Positions 13,101-26,248 are shown, counted from the stretch's first letter. The stretch is 64,000 nt of DNA from Neelides folsomi (GCA_034687125.1 JAQGBZ010000009.1:1-64000); one strand, 5' to 3'. Numbers and translations are program-made. Notes: a model not told the origin generated them from the letters alone.

Positions 13101-16100
13101 GGGTTACTTCTACGCCTCACATACTCCTATCCTCGTTCTACTCGTGTGTGGATCTGTGTGTGTGTTCATTTCATCCGAAATGCCTAACCGATGTTTGAAG
13201 AAAACTTAGGGTCTGGCGGACAGAGCGGCTAAATGTATGGTGTTGAGAGCTGGAAGGTTCGAGAAAGAGATTGAAAATCGGGGGAGACACAAGCGGTGGG
13301 ATTGTGAGTAAAAGGTAGGATTTTGGAGTTTTCGGGATTGGGAAATAAATCTTTATTTTTATTCTCCTCATATTCATTCCTCAATGATGAAGATGAGGTA
13401 ATGGGTAGGATGTGGAGTGCGATTGCTTCCGCCACACCGTTCCTCTCCAGGCGACCACCATTCGCGCTCCGTTGGTCCAAATTGGAAAAAACCCTTGGGG
13501 AAGGAATTGATAAGGAAATCACATCGACCCTCATTTCCGCCACGCTCCAGAGAGCTCATTTTTGAAAACCTCTTTCACCCCCATTTAAACTCTGGCCAGA
13601 GGATGGGATTTCTCATTCAATTGGGGAAATAGAAAATTCGTTCATTTCCCTTTCTCGAACTATCCGTCCCTATTTCCTAAAGCTCAATATTTAACAAACA
13701 TCGGTTGATCGAAATTCCTCTCAAACATTGCAAATCTGGGTGTATTAAGTCTAACATTTTCAAAACTGAATTAAATAGCTACATAACTAAGAATCAAAGC
13801 ATTTATATTCATTACATATCATCTGATTTTTCCTACTATATCATTAATACTACTAAGGAGTCTAAGGATATATTTAATGTGTATATAAATATTGAATCAT
13901 TATTGTGTGTGTTTTGGATTTATGTAGCATTGTAAAAGGATTAGTGAACTAAGGACGTATATTTATTTTTCTCACTAACTCAAACTGGCAGAGCTCTTCT
14001 TGAGTCTAATGAGGAAAAGCAAAAGCCGAAAGAGAAAAGCGACTGTGAGCAGAGAGAAGCGAATCAAGCGAATCAAAAAAACATGCCGTGTCAACTTGCA
14101 TCAATCGAGTTATTGAAAGAAAGCCATCGGTCTCCCTGACATGGATTTGGAGATTTCCCCACTTTTCCCTCTCCGCTCCCCAACGTGTCTTTTTCGGGAG
14201 AGAGAAATGAGGAAAGACATGCAACCGCCGCGGAATCTCAACACTTTTAATTGAGAAAAATCCCCGACCAATTTCTATCCTTTTATTGAAGGCTTCTGAG
14301 GGGTTGTTGGTTTCCTCGTGAGGACAAGGAATGTAAAATGTATAATAGTTATATGTAATTTAAGCATATAGGCAATCATCATATTTCATCAGGTTTACTC
14401 CTTCTCTTAATACGCCTCATTTCCGCCCAAATGATTTACGTTGGAAAAAATGGTTATAAATTATTGATCCCCCTTTTATATATTTATGTCCCTTGTTATT
14501 TGTATGGAAGAATCCCCCAACATGGTTTCTAGTTTATTGTACCTTAATTATTCAAAGTGAAAGTGGGTGGGAAAGTTGGCTGCTTTCTGGAGGAATTTAA
14601 TAAATAATTGAATTAGGAAAGTAAGGAGTTAATAAGGAAATGGTAATTTGGCGGCCTAAAGGACAAAGGTTGCTGCTTTTCCGGTGTGAATTAAAGTCAT
14701 CGTATGAGAGTTGTCGGGATGCCGCGGGGAGCTTGGGGGGGAATTCCGAGTTCATCTACAATCACTTCAATTTAATAAATGAATTTATGAGCAAGTGCGA
14801 TTTTAAATGCAATTGATGTCCCTGGGAGTGAAGGGGCTTTGGAGGGCTCTTCACAATGTTCAAAGACTCCTCACGGCTTCAAGGACTTTTTGTGGAAAAT
14901 TAATTAAAAGCTAATGAAAATGTTTCTCTCCTTCTCCCAAACTTACTTTGTGCAACACATCCTTTGAAAATGGAAATGGACGTTGAGTTCATTACTTCCT
15001 TATTGGGACTTTGTCAATTAACGGCCTTTGTCCGAAATGAATCCTTCGATCTCCACGTTGGATGGAAAAGTGTGAGAAAGTGGTGGGATTGAGTGCTCAC
15101 AAACTTGCGACAGAAACAAATCCATATTAAATATCTCTCTCTTTGGTTCAGCATTGTGTGAAGCGGCTTTGGACTCAAAGCTCCTGCTACGTCAAAAGAC
15201 CCACGAAGAGGAAAACAAGGAACATGAGAGCAGAAACAAGAGAGAACGAGCAGTCGAGGTGTGTTAGAAAAACAAGCTCAGACATTTAAAATCGGCGCGG
15301 AATAATGTGAAAGTCTTAAAAGAAGGTCTTGGAGTGAATCGTAATTAGCACCTGGAAGTGAACTTGGTGTGAGTCAATGCGGCGGAGTTGAATGAAGTTG
15401 ACCATACAAAAGATGCTGAGATTGTTAATAGACAGAACGTACAGAGTTAAACGTGAGAGTTCTCAAAGCGCAGAGCATGAAGGAGATATACTTACATAAT
15501 TAGTAATAAACCCTCTACAATTACTCTCGAGTTGTGCCTAATGGTTGGTTCATGTAATGTTAGGAGAGTAATTATTATTATAGCAATAGTCTTCTATCGC
15601 TTCCGGTTAGTTCAAATCCCCCGCTCCTTTTAATTCTACCTAATTAAATAGTTGAAAGAAGCATTTACACAACACTAACCAATCATTTACTTGAAAAGTC
15701 AATTGAGCAACTCAAAGAATCTCTCATTTACCCAAATTGATTTATATTAGCTAAAAGTTGTATTATTACTTTCCTATATAATTGATATTACATTACTTCT
15801 GAATTGTAATTAAAAAACTAATTGAAAATGTTATTGGTGCGTCATGATTAATACCAGTAGATTAGTTCTCAAATTTTAATTAAATTTCCATAAGGCAAAA
15901 TCCGCTTGAATTCAACTCAATGATAAAATTAATATACATTCGAATAAACCCCAATTTCCCCATCTGTCCCATTTTTAATTAAAGGGAGATGATCGATGAA
16001 GGATTTGGCCAAACTGTTGATTCATCTTTAGTTTCCATATATTAAAAGTGATATTAAAACGGCCGTTGATTTGAGGAGCTTCGCGGGTAATTAGAAATTG

Positions 16101-19100
16101 ATGAGCCTCGTTGGTTCAAGTTAGGAACTGCGTCATTGGGTTCCATTATTATTTTTCATAAACATCTCGTGTGGAAGACGGAAAAGTGTTCCATGGGAAA
16201 TGAGTTAATGAGAAAGGAGGGGAAAGGGACGAGGTTTGAATTGAAAGGCCTAATTGAATACCTTGAGAAACTTCCCAACTCAATTAATTCCATGTAAATC
16301 TTCCTTCCAATCACCAATCCTCAGAGAGACCTCGATCGAGGGCTTCTCCATTTCCAAAAATATTAAATCAGGGATTCTTTCCTCTACATAAAAGCGTTTA
16401 AAGTTTAGTGGCCATTTTAGTCCTCCTCGTTGTTGGGGCCGAGATAAGGGGTTTGGAGTGATGGGGAGGAAAAGATCCTCTCGGTCTCTCGTAAAGAAGG
16501 TAATTAAAGTAATTTGTAAGGGACCATCTCGACGGATGAATCTCCTCCATTAACTAACTAATGGGATGAGAATGGAGAGACTGAAGTGGAAAATTACGAA
16601 GGACCAACCTCATGAAACATAACAAGGTTCCATAAAAACTCTCCGTCGAGGACCAAGCGGATTACCCCAACTTCCATGGGCAGATTCTTTAAAATGATAA
16701 AGGGAACGGCCGGTCGATTTCTCCGAGGAGCCCCGCGCTCCCGTTCCTCCCGCCCGGAGAAAAATGATGATGAGGGGGAATCGAGACACACCCTCATTAA
16801 CACACCTACAATAACTTTTCCGCCGATTTATATTCATTTCCCCGTTTTAGCCATTCCCGCCAATGGGGAATAAAGGATGCGAAAGGGACAGGGACTTTTG
16901 AATTCACACAACTAAACGAACCATCACAAGTTGGAAAAATGTCCAAATTTAGAGCACTTGTTATCAAAGTGGGAAAATCATTTTATTTGCGTGTCATATG
17001 AGTCGTAGAGATCTTACAGGCGTGTGTGTTTCTCAGATTCCCATCATCGCCATGGAATGGATATATTATTCAAATCAACTCTTCCCTCCCATTTTCTCAT
17101 CTTTTTCCCATGCATAAATAAATAAATAAGTATATTGGATTTCTCCTTCCCGCCACGCCAATCGAGTTGATTTATCAGTGCCAAGAAATGGATTTCACTC
17201 CTTTATTCCTCATGGACATGAAAACGTCTCTTTTCAACTTGGGATTGAAAGGAGATGAGTCTTCACAGCTCAAAAATGGATCTCATTGAAAGATGGAAAT
17301 CCGGGTTTGGATTGATGGCACCATCCCCTCTTTTTTAATAATAAATAAATACAAAGGTGGAAGGAAGTTAATCCGAAGAATCATTTATGGAAATGAAATT
17401 GAAATCCCCCTGTAAAAATCTATTCAAAATGGCCGTGTTTGGGAATTTAAAGGAAGATTATTTGGAAGGAATTCCAAATAGGTTTCCATGTTGAGAGGAT
17501 TCAAGCGGATTTTGCTGGGTCGTTTCTCGAGTTGGTTTTTGTTTTTTAGTTATAGCGGAGACCCGGTAGGAAAACCCCACTTACCATTTCATAATCATCT
17601 ATCTTGCTGATGGACCGTAAGAACAAATTCACAGTTACATCTGTGGCTCCTGTGGCCAAAATGAAGAAATTCTTTAATTACCCCCTCCCATACAACATTG
17701 CTGGAATCATTTAAGCTATGAATATTACACATTAATCAATGTATTAATTTAATAAATATTATGTTCCTTGTAATGTTTAGTATTTGTATGTTCCGCGCGA
17801 TGTGGGAATATTTAGTATGAGCTAATGTGAGGTGCGAAGGAAGAACATGTACAGAATTCGTATGGGATTGGGTCAATAATTTATCAAATATGTTCTCTAT
17901 ATCTCGTATATATGTTCCTTTCTCGGGGGCGTCTTATGAATAGCATGAGAGATGAATTTGTTTGGACGAGGTCGTGGCATTGGGCGAAATCTCTCACGAT
18001 GGCTACCAAGAAGAAAATTCAAATGAGGCTCTTCATCCTCTCAGCCTGAGAGCCTCCGAACCTCATTGTCCCGAATGGGCCAAGGAGTTGTTTGGGCGTC
18101 TGAGGACTGGAGGTGAAGTGGGGAAATCGAGGAAACGTGTCACGTTCGTCCTTTCTTCATCCTCCAAAGTCAATTCTCATTTGTTGGGCTCCATGCAGGG
18201 CAAATATTCCTAACGACCTCCACGTGGTCACTTTCTCCCAAGGTGAAATTCCCCTCGAGAGGGACGTGAAAGGGCGCGAGAACAGGTGCGGCTAATTTGG
18301 CCAACTAATCCTCGGGGAAAAATATCAAAATTATTCGCATGCCATCCAACCAAGACAAAAATGGGTGCGACGTGGGGAAAGTTTCGCCGATGGGAAGCAG
18401 TTGAATGCTAATTAGGGACCGGTGATCAAAAGTCCCATGCTCAAAAATGAGTCAAACTACAATTAAAAATGCTCTTCAGTTTGAAGCCGAGAAATGGATT
18501 TTGGGAAAGTGTCGTGCAAGAACCGTCGGAGATCTCCAAGATGGTGGTGGTCAAGCAAACCCCCACGTGTGTCAATAGAGAAGGGAAGGAAAAGTATAAA
18601 CGGAGGAAGCGCAGCCTCTACGACTCTTAAATCATAAAGTGTTGGCGAATCAACAACTAAATTTGCAACTATTTTGACAGCGAGCCCAGCAAGGTCTTTG
18701 GCTCCTTCCTCGTGTTGCGAAACAATGGGAGTCCCCGCGGGAGGTCTACGGTCACTAAAAGGTAACTACGGAATCGGGGATCTGGCTGCGTGGGATTGCC
18801 CACTTACCATTTTCACGTCATCAATTGTGGCTATGCTCCTCACAAACAAGTTGACTAAAACGATTGTTGGCCCTGGTCATCATAAAAAGTCCGTCATTTT
18901 TTCATTAAGTTCCCCATATTACGTCTAGTGTGGAGGGACCAATTAATAGGGAAATCCCCCTTGGCAATTAATCGATGTGGAAATCAATTCAGACCTCCAA
19001 TCTGTCTGCTTAAACTTATATAACTACAGGCCCATTCCCAACATCTGCAGAGTAATATATTATAGTTAGATATATCTACCTTCCCTCATTTATCAATCTC

Positions 19101-20989
19101 AAGAACATCACCTTTGTGGAAATCCTTATAGTACATCCGTTTGTACTAGAATCAATACAAGTGGCTAGAATATATATTCACAAAATCTCCTTATATTGGT
19201 AGCTGGGTGTAAAGGGAATTGTATCCCAAGTATATTATTCTTATGTAAACATGGGTTTATTGTCCAAGTTCTCTCTTTATAAGATATATCGGCCGGATTG
19301 ATAATTCTCAAGAAAGTTGTTTTCTATGGGATCTGAAAGAGGAAAGTTTGGAGTTTAATTCCAATTACTTTCCTAACTTTCCTTAATAACGCTAATTGTA
19401 ATAATGAAAGGAAGGTTTGAGTCAACTGGGAAAGTGAGCGTAAAACAAATTGAGTAGAAGACCAATTACTCCTCCGGTCTATGGGACCTGTGTTTGGACA
19501 TATGTAAGGGAGTTTCATATATGAGCTGTTTCAACTTCACGATCCCCAAATTCCCTTTTTATGTCTTTGGAGGGCCGAAGATTTAAATGTGTAATTCATG
19601 ACCGTTGTCTCCCATTTCCCCCTTGGCTCTCCACCCAACACAACGCGTCATGCCTGGGATGAATTATTGATGAGGAGAAATGTTTCACTTATTTGGACCA
19701 ATTGGATAAAAATTATTCATTGGATAGGAAGTCCTTTGACTTTCCTTAATTGATCCTTTGGAGGAAGTTGATAAAAGTCTGGGAGGATTCCCTTTGAGCC
19801 AAATCATATTTCCTTTGTGGGGATTATTAAAACCTCTGGCTAGACGTTTCCTGACGTGCGGTCGGGGTCCGGAATCCAATCCAAACCAGGGAGGAAGAAT
19901 CCAGGATAGAAAGTTTGAAAATTGTTTTACAATTGGAAACGGTGAGTTCTCCCGGAACTTTCTTTAGTTTAGGTAAATTGTGGAAGTGAGGTGACCGTGG
20001 AGAAATTCTTTCAACATTACGACTTAATTAAAACTTCTCCTCTTTCCCATACAAAATTGAGGAGATTAAAGTTTTTCCAACTCCCCAACTTCTCTTTACC
20101 TTTCAAAATATGCAAATATTTGCAATTTCCAAATCAGGTTCAAAGTGGCCGCAAGGATGGATTAAAGGGAATCCTATTTATAAGGGTGGTCCTATTACAC
20201 ATTTCTCACCCTCTAACTCCTTCGTTATCATTTTTATTTCACTTGGAATCACACTCAGGAAGGAGTGACTCAACGTGTCGTGGCATAAAAAACTCCCACT
20301 AAGGTGGATAAGCTAATCGCCCCATATCACCCATTCAGATTGAAAAGGGTCGATGATAAGGAAGTCCAACACACTCGCGATGCATGTGGTCGAATCGTAA
20401 TTTCCCCATTTGAAACACAAATTTTTCTCGGTCGTTAAAATGAAAGTCCTTCCAGTCCACTTCCATCTAATATTTACTTCAAATGTTATTCGGAACTTCT
20501 CCGACCGTCCGTAAACATTTACGAGTTCCTCCTCTCCACTTTCATATATATACTAAATAGTATTTACCATACGTCCCATATATGTGTGTTTTTCACAGGG
20601 CCCCTATAGGACCCTACGACCCGATGCACATAAACGGTCCACATAATGAATTTCTGTTTCAGCCGTGTCATCATGTGGGAAATGAGTTTCCCTAGTAATT
20701 GGAGGAGAGGTCGAAGGTTACCTGTTCCGTTAGCACCAGACGGACGAATCTTGTTATCATAAGTACCTCCCAGGATGTCGTCCAAAATCTGCTTTTCCCT
20801 TTGTCTCAAGTTGATCTTTTGCTCACTGTCCATCATTTCATTCAATGAGGGTTCATGATAGGAATCTGCTAATTAAGTAATTAAGGGAACTTACTGAGCA
20901 ATGGTGCTCATGATGTGAATGAGTCCAATGAAGAAGATGGTGATTTGGGCCGAAACGAAGAAAATTCTCCCTTTCCCTCCCAACCACAT
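10154..20989 (-). CDS. GluClalpha: Glutamate-gated chloride channel subunit (GluCl alpha type)
   Basis: Inhibitory Cys-loop receptor of neurons and muscle; target of avermectins. Exons in transcript order: 20989-20895, 20825-20722, then either 18872-18808 or 17649-17585, then 12996-12879, 12233-12080, 11191-11109, 11061-10927, 10878-10154. With one third exon this gives 492 aa. Residues 1 to about 30 form a signal peptide (FFIGLIHIMSTIA). The ectodomain has LTFREQWLDERLKF, VWMPDLFFSNEK, the Cys-loop C186-C200 and the second disulfide pair C245/C256. TM1 is about 269-291. TM2 follows the PAR motif (297-299) of anion channels. TM3 is about 330-352 and TM4 about 466-484. The TM3-TM4 loop has an Ala-rich tract. 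Introns range from 47 bp to more than 4 kb. Exons 3-8 are strong; exon 1 is inferred from its signal-like frame, phase and a 69-bp intron, so the start is less sure. Confidence 0.93.
10879..10926 (-). other. 48-bp in-frame, stop-free intron of the chloride channel
   Basis: The intron begins GTGAG and ends TTTACAG, between the codons for NTG and AYSC. Family conservation (NTG-Y-SC) shows it is removed normally. Its length is a multiple of three with no stop, so retention would insert 16 residues, including an extra Cys, between the two loop-C cysteines. Confidence 0.75.
11062..11108 (-). other. 47-bp intron of the chloride channel
   Basis: GTGAG donor and TAG acceptor split the Tyr codon of MAS-Y-GWTTDDL, a conserved segment right after the Cys-loop. 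Together with the 48-bp intron it shows that the organism splices very short introns. Confidence 0.8.
12997..17584 (-). other. Chloride-channel intron between exon 3B and exon 4
   Basis: About 4.6 kb without a recognised exon. I looked on the minus strand for a third exon-3 copy (VNLF-RSI core followed by a GTAAGT donor) and found none. Short open frames here have no family features. Confidence 0.55.
17585..17649 (-). CDS. GluClalpha: Alternative exon 3B of the chloride channel
   Basis: A 65-nt exon follows a TTGGCCACAG acceptor and ends ATG before GTAAGTGGG. Read with the incoming G it encodes ATDVTVNLFLRSISKIDD and then YEM. Length, phase, register and the VNLF-RSI-ID core match exon 3A exactly, and either exon joins in frame to EYSVQLTFREQW of exon 4. 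Because 65 is not a multiple of three, using both or neither would shift the frame, as expected for mutually exclusive exons. Insect GluCl genes are known to carry alternative exon 3 versions at this place. Confidence 0.85.
18808..18872 (-). CDS. GluClalpha: Alternative exon 3A of the chloride channel
   Basis: A 65-nt exon follows a GATGACCAG acceptor and ends ATG before GTAAGTGGG. With the incoming G it encodes PTIVLVNLFVRSIATIDD and then VKM. It matches the N-terminal beta-strand segment of GluCl subunits. It lies about 1.16 kb upstream, in transcript order, of exon 3B, and 10 of 21 residues differ between the two versions. Confidence 0.88.
18873..20721 (-). other. Chloride-channel intron between exon 2 and exon 3A
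   Basis: About 1.85 kb with no recognised coding exon or RNA gene. The exon-2 donor is GTAACC after ANGT; the exon-3A acceptor lies at its other end. Confidence 0.6.
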
Positions 20990-22007
20990 ATTTGATTGCC
21001 AATTCAATGACGAAGATCTGAAAAGAGAAAAAATGGGAAAAGACGGAGTGAGTTGGTGATGTTGTAAAAAGAGGTTTCACATGGTTAATTGGGTCATGTT
21101 GGGTTGGTCGGAGGAGGGGGGAAGGTGAGGAATTAATTGAAGTGGATTTATAGATCCAAAATCCTTTCAAGGGCGGGCCAACCTTTCTCGGGCTCGTAAT
21201 GAGAGCGAAGGAGGGATTAGGAAATCTCTCAAGGAGACGTTCCACCTCCTCTCGGGTAGAACGATCACTGAAGATTCAATTTGCTTTCTGAGCGAGTCAT
21301 GGGATCCATATGCACATAACCTACATGGTGGTGGTCCGAGAGATGAAAGAATCCATTCCCTCCTTGACAACGTCGGAATCTGTTCCACTCCAAAGTTCCC
21401 GAACCTATAGGAAAAGTGTCCCTCGAGGAAGGAGTGAAAGATCCATTTTTGAATCTAATTTTCAAAGAACCTGATGAGCTCCTCCTTTCACTGCTCCACT
21501 TAACATTGAGATTGAAAAGGAATTTGGTCGATTTTCCCTCGAGGGGCCTCGGCGGGAGTCCTCGACGACGACCCATTTGCCCACCTCCGGAAGGGGTGGA
21601 TGGGGCTAATTGGGACCCTACCTGTCCTCCCCCATTTGACAACGGCCATTTGTCCCTGTTGGAGAAAGGAAAACCCTCGATTTGTCCGATTTCCCAACAT
21701 GTCTGGGTTTCCCATTCCGCCGCTCCCGCGACCGAGAGATTCACATTTTTCCTCCGGAATGTTCGATGAAGCGTTAAGGGAGAAATAAAAACGTCGCCTC
21801 TTATTGTCTCCCTATGAATATTTGAAGAACAAATCCTAGATTTATTTTCCATTATTCTTCGCCCTCGAGGAAATCCCTGCACTTGCAACCCCCATGGCCC
21901 ATCCTGCATAAAATATGGGCTTGGTCTGTTTCCTACTTATAATAATAATATATTTTATTTACCCAACGAGACATCTTGTTGAACAAGGTTTTAAATATTC
22001 CCTTCCT

Positions 22008-22029
22008 GGAACTCCATTGATGGAGTTCC
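22008..22029. repeat. 22-bp perfect inverted repeat
   Basis: GGAACTCCAT and ATGGAGTTCC face each other across TG. The site lies about 1 kb upstream of the chloride-channel start and 43 bp from a CRE. It could be a binding site for a dimeric factor or a small hairpin; no known factor is recognised. Confidence 0.45.
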
Positions 22030-22071
22030 CTGTGGCCCTAGGAGTTGATTATGACGTGGCCTGGGCCTTGA

Positions 22072-22079
22072 TGACGTCA
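22072..22079. promoter_or_regulatory. Perfect CRE (TGACGTCA)
   Basis: Full palindromic cAMP-response element, with a TGACG half-site 20 bp before it. It sits between two head-to-head neuronal genes, about 1.1 kb upstream of the chloride-channel ATG. CREB binding is inferred from sequence only. Confidence 0.4.
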
Positions 22080-25000
22080 ATAGAAGGATCCACAGGCTCT
22101 TGATGTCTCTCGCCCTGGGGCGGTGCGAGACCTCGAACAAACCTCGGTCGCTTCCCGACACAAAGTTCATTACCTTTCCCTCAATCATTTAATCTAAATA
22201 ACGGGGAAATTTATGATACAAAGTCACGACACCGGCGGAACAATCGGATCCACCAACCAACCCCAAACCCGACCTTAATTATTAAATCATTCCTACATGA
22301 TTGGGCGTGATTTAAGAGGCCTTTGGCGGGAGGGTCGGAATATTAATTTCTTTGTCATTAGGAATAACGAGGTCCTTTATTGATTCCCTCCACTCCGAGA
22401 CGCCTTTTTTCCTTTTAATGAGGCTCATATGTAAAAAGACGTTCTCCCATCCCCATCAATTTGGTGGGATTTTAATTAAAATTTCCCTTCTTTGTTGTGG
22501 GAGTGATTGGGCAGAAGGTGGGTGAAAACCCCCGCCCTCTTTCTCTATGATGGATGGATTTCCCGAAACGTGGAGGATTTTGAGGAGAAATTCCGCCCTA
22601 GAATGCAAATGATGTGGTTTCCATGTGGAACTCCCTTTCTGGAATTCTAAAGACTTCCCATATACAAACATAGACTTCCCTATGAGCCCCTATCCCTTCA
22701 AAAGGGAGGTGAAAGGTGAGGGGATCTGCGGTGGAATTTGAGGACCACTTTGCACAAATCAATTCGAATCTTCCGTTTAATGAAGCTGTGCGAAATAAGT
22801 CCCATTATTAATTCCAGGGAATTTCCTCACTTTCCAAATGTTTCTGCTGCGGGTATTTTGGAATTCAAACCCCATTGTCCCCCATTGTTCCTTCCCTTAC
22901 TCGGCCCAAACAATGCCTCATCCTTTTCCACCACAGACAAACATACAGAGTAATCCGGTCAAAGAAATCGGAATTATGTATATGCTTAAACTCCCTTTGT
23001 CACACGGTCCATTGTATCATTTATGAAGGAGGGAATCTTTTATGAGCTCTCTCCTCCTCCGCCTCGAGAAGGATTATTACACTCCCTTTCTCCATTCAAT
23101 ACACCTCCTAAGCCCCTTTCAAAAAACCCTTTTTATGCCTTCTCAATTAATACATTGGGGAAGATTCTCCTTGTGGGGAAACGCTTACTTGCCCGTCCCA
23201 GCCGGGGAAAGACAGTTGTGTGGAGGAAGGGAAGTGTGGTAGAGTGAAAGGCACCGTTACCTGTAACTAAGATCCCGGGAGCATTTGGATGGCCGTGGAG
23301 GTTCCGTCCAAATTCCTCGGCGCCTTCCTGAGGAAAGAGACGAGGGGCAGAGCGGGAGCGGAGAGGTCCGCACACGCTTGCCTACTTCCGAGGTAAGTAG
23401 AGAGAGGAAGCTGCGCGGGGGCGGGCGATCGATCGACCCCATCTTTCCCGCCGGCTCCTCCAAACATTCCTCCATTCCCATTCATTGGCGAGGGAGCTGA
23501 GGGCTAATTCCCACAATTTCTGGAGATGACACCTTCCCTTAAATCATCCCACCTCGGCCCTCGAGAAAAACTCCCCCTGAGAGACACTCTTACATGGAAA
23601 TATTTATTGACCTTGTCGATGGAACATCGAGTTCCACTTCAACGACCCTTCTCGGATCAAACCATCTTTAATTCATTGATCTCCCACGCGGGTTAATTAA
23701 CTTGCAAAAATGGGCGTCCCTCTTTCATCGTTTATTTCAATCAGGGGATAATTGAGTTAAGCTGAGGGCGATAAACAATCTCCAGGCCCTGTCTTGGACA
23801 CGCTACAATAACACTAAATGATAATTAAAATTTTTATTAGTATCTTCCTAAGCTCCTTAACCAATGTCTTAAGCCAAAATCTTGAACGAAAACACATTAC
23901 TTGTCCCTTTTAAATTGAAGTACAATCGGATCATAAAAGTGTATATGGTAAACTTAATAGAAATGTAAGCGCTTTTGGCAAATATTGTATAAATAAAATA
24001 CAAACTATACAATAAATTTGATCAGTGAAATAACTTTTTAGACAGATTCACAAAAAAAGTTCAATCGAGCTGAAAATGTGAAACTGTCCCAATGAGCTTA
24101 TCTCCAACGTCTTAAATCTAATAAAATGATGGGAGTAAACTCAATATTTGCAAATATTATTTAACAACATCACCTATTTCTATTATATAAAAGAATAATG
24201 AATAAAACATGAAATTCGTATAGGTATGAACATGATCTTTCATAAGTAGAAATGTTCACCAGGCTTTAATATATCCATTATCGCAAAGGGGGTTTCTCCA
24301 ATGAAAGATCTTTATAAAACTTCCACTTCCGATTATTCCTCCTAGACGAAACCAACTCCAGGCTAAATTATACAATTTCAAAGGGTATCAAATTCGACTC
24401 GAGCCTCTTTTTTTTCATTCCTGGGTTTGAGGTAAGGAATTTCTGGGAAATTCCGTTTAAAAGAAAAAAAAGATTATCATTCAAACGGTGCATTTCTATA
24501 TATCCAACCAGACATGGAAGTACATGGAATAATCCCAAGTTGGTTACATGTTGAAAAGAAGAGGAAATAATATATTTGCATAAGAGTTTAATAAATTAAA
24601 ATTGGAATAAATTATAAATTCCCAAATTCCTCATGGATTAAGGAAAGGATTTAACTTAAGCTCATCATCTTGAAATTTTATAACAAAAACCTTGGGCTAA
24701 GCTTTATTTGCAAACCCTGACCTATAAAATGTTTTAAGTGAACTTGACATGACAAATGGTTAAATTTATGCTAACCGTTTTTATGAATTTAAATCCCTCA
24801 TTTAATGCATATGCAAAAGAGCATATTTTAACATCGAGTGATTTCAATTTGTTGTTCAATTTTCTCATTCGACCCCAATTGAGGTTCGAATTGAGTGAAA
24901 GTAATTTTCTCCACTTTCTACGCCATCTTTCTTACTTAAATATAAACTTTCTTCTTTTCACTCTTCAAATAAATCACAAGTTTGCCATGCTGACGTTTGA

Positions 25001-26248
25001 CGCCGTGTTGGTTTAATTTTCCAAAATAATTCTCAATTATGTAACTGAGATCTTCTCAACGAGTCCAATCTTCTCAATAAAAGTACCATAATAATGCCAG
25101 ATCGAAATTTGATATTATGTTTAACTTACGGGGTCAGGGATGAAATAATATTGAGAATGAAACCAAACGTCGTTCCTCATTAATAGTTGAAAAGACATGG
25201 ATGATATTTAATGAGTTGAAGGAAATATGAGAAGTTGGTAAAAGTATCAAATTGAGAATATTTCCTTTTTGAACCAAACAAACAAATAATAAATACAATA
25301 TTTATATATGTAATATATTATACCTACGTATATTTATAAACAGATCTTTGATCTATGTACATATTTCTATCATGTGGTAGACTTGTACAATATAAATATA
25401 TTTAACTGTTATATAGCAAAGCAGTTAAATTTCTGTCAGGGAATTCATCAATATCTGACAGATGTGTGTGATGCTGCGAAGGTCCTTAATATGGATGTGA
25501 AAAACCTGTAAATGAAACTTCCCATTCATAAACCACTGAACGTTGGACGTCGCCACTTCAAAGTGAAACTCAAAAGAGTCTTCGGACGTCAAAAGAACCA
25601 ATTACAATATTTGGAAATACACGGACTTTGTGGTGAATTCTTTGAAGCGGTCGGAATTCAACAATTCCTCGATCTCTTCCCACTTCCAATCAACTGACAG
25701 AGTGACAAATTGAAAATCCCAAGAGCTGAGAGGGATGAAATGGAGGGGAAAGATGAGATTCGATCTCAATTCGCCTCTCATTTATCCAATAAGATCAAAT
25801 TCTTATTTTCCATCAAGGTAAAGGACTTGGGAAAGTCATCTATTCATTTTATAACGCTTTTTTCCCAAGATTCAATCTTAAAAATTCAAAACAAGGATTT
25901 TAAAAACCATGTCGCTCTAACCCTTGGCTGCATTCAAACAAAAGCTTTTATAATTCATCCTCAATTTAATACACAATTCGATTAATTATTCAAATGGCCT
26001 TTTCTCATATAATGGGAAGTTTGCATAATTGTGAAAAGAAAACCCGACTCGTAATTCTTTCATAATTGCATAAAAGCGAAGGTGAGGTTTTCCAATGTTC
26101 TCGAGTCGTTTCCTCGTCAGAGGGGGAAACCGCCCGAGAGTGTGTACATGCGTGTGGAGTTCCCCTTCCTAGAGGATCAATACATCGAAACGGGAGTTCA
26201 GTCGAAGGGAGACAAGGAGTAAGAAATCGTCACAGGCCGGCGGAAACC

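Larger units (their letters stand above)
20990..26248. other. Shared upstream region of chloride channel and nervous wreck (head-to-head)
   Basis: About 5.3 kb separates the two start codons, which point away from each other. It should hold both promoters and 5' UTRs. Seen in it: a 22-bp palindrome (22008-22029), a CRE half-site at 22052 and a full CRE at 22072-22079, G+C-richer blocks around 21.2-21.9 and 23.2-23.5 kb with overlapping open frames on both strands, and an AT-rich block at 23.8-25.4 kb. The longest frame (21265-21909, minus, 214 codons) has no recognisable domain. Confidence 0.5.

Noticed and set aside
15380-15430. Possible third exon 3 of the chloride channel (minus strand reads VNFIQLRRID)
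   Set aside because: It lacks the acceptor and GTAAGT donor at the right distances, is not 65 nt in phase, and matches the core poorly.
17962-18213. 83-codon plus-strand frame inside the chloride-channel intron
   Set aside because: No ATG at its beginning, no family resemblance, and it lies between two alternative exons on the other strand.
21265-21909. 214-codon open frame on the minus strand upstream of the chloride channel
   Set aside because: Composition is low-information (Gly/Arg/Ser), frames on the opposite strand are also open, no domain is recognised and it does not splice onto channel exon 1. Probably G+C-richer non-coding DNA.
25512-25697. 61-codon plus-strand frame upstream of nervous wreck
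   Set aside because: No domain or homologue recognised and no link to nervous wreck exon 1; possibly 5' UTR or chance.
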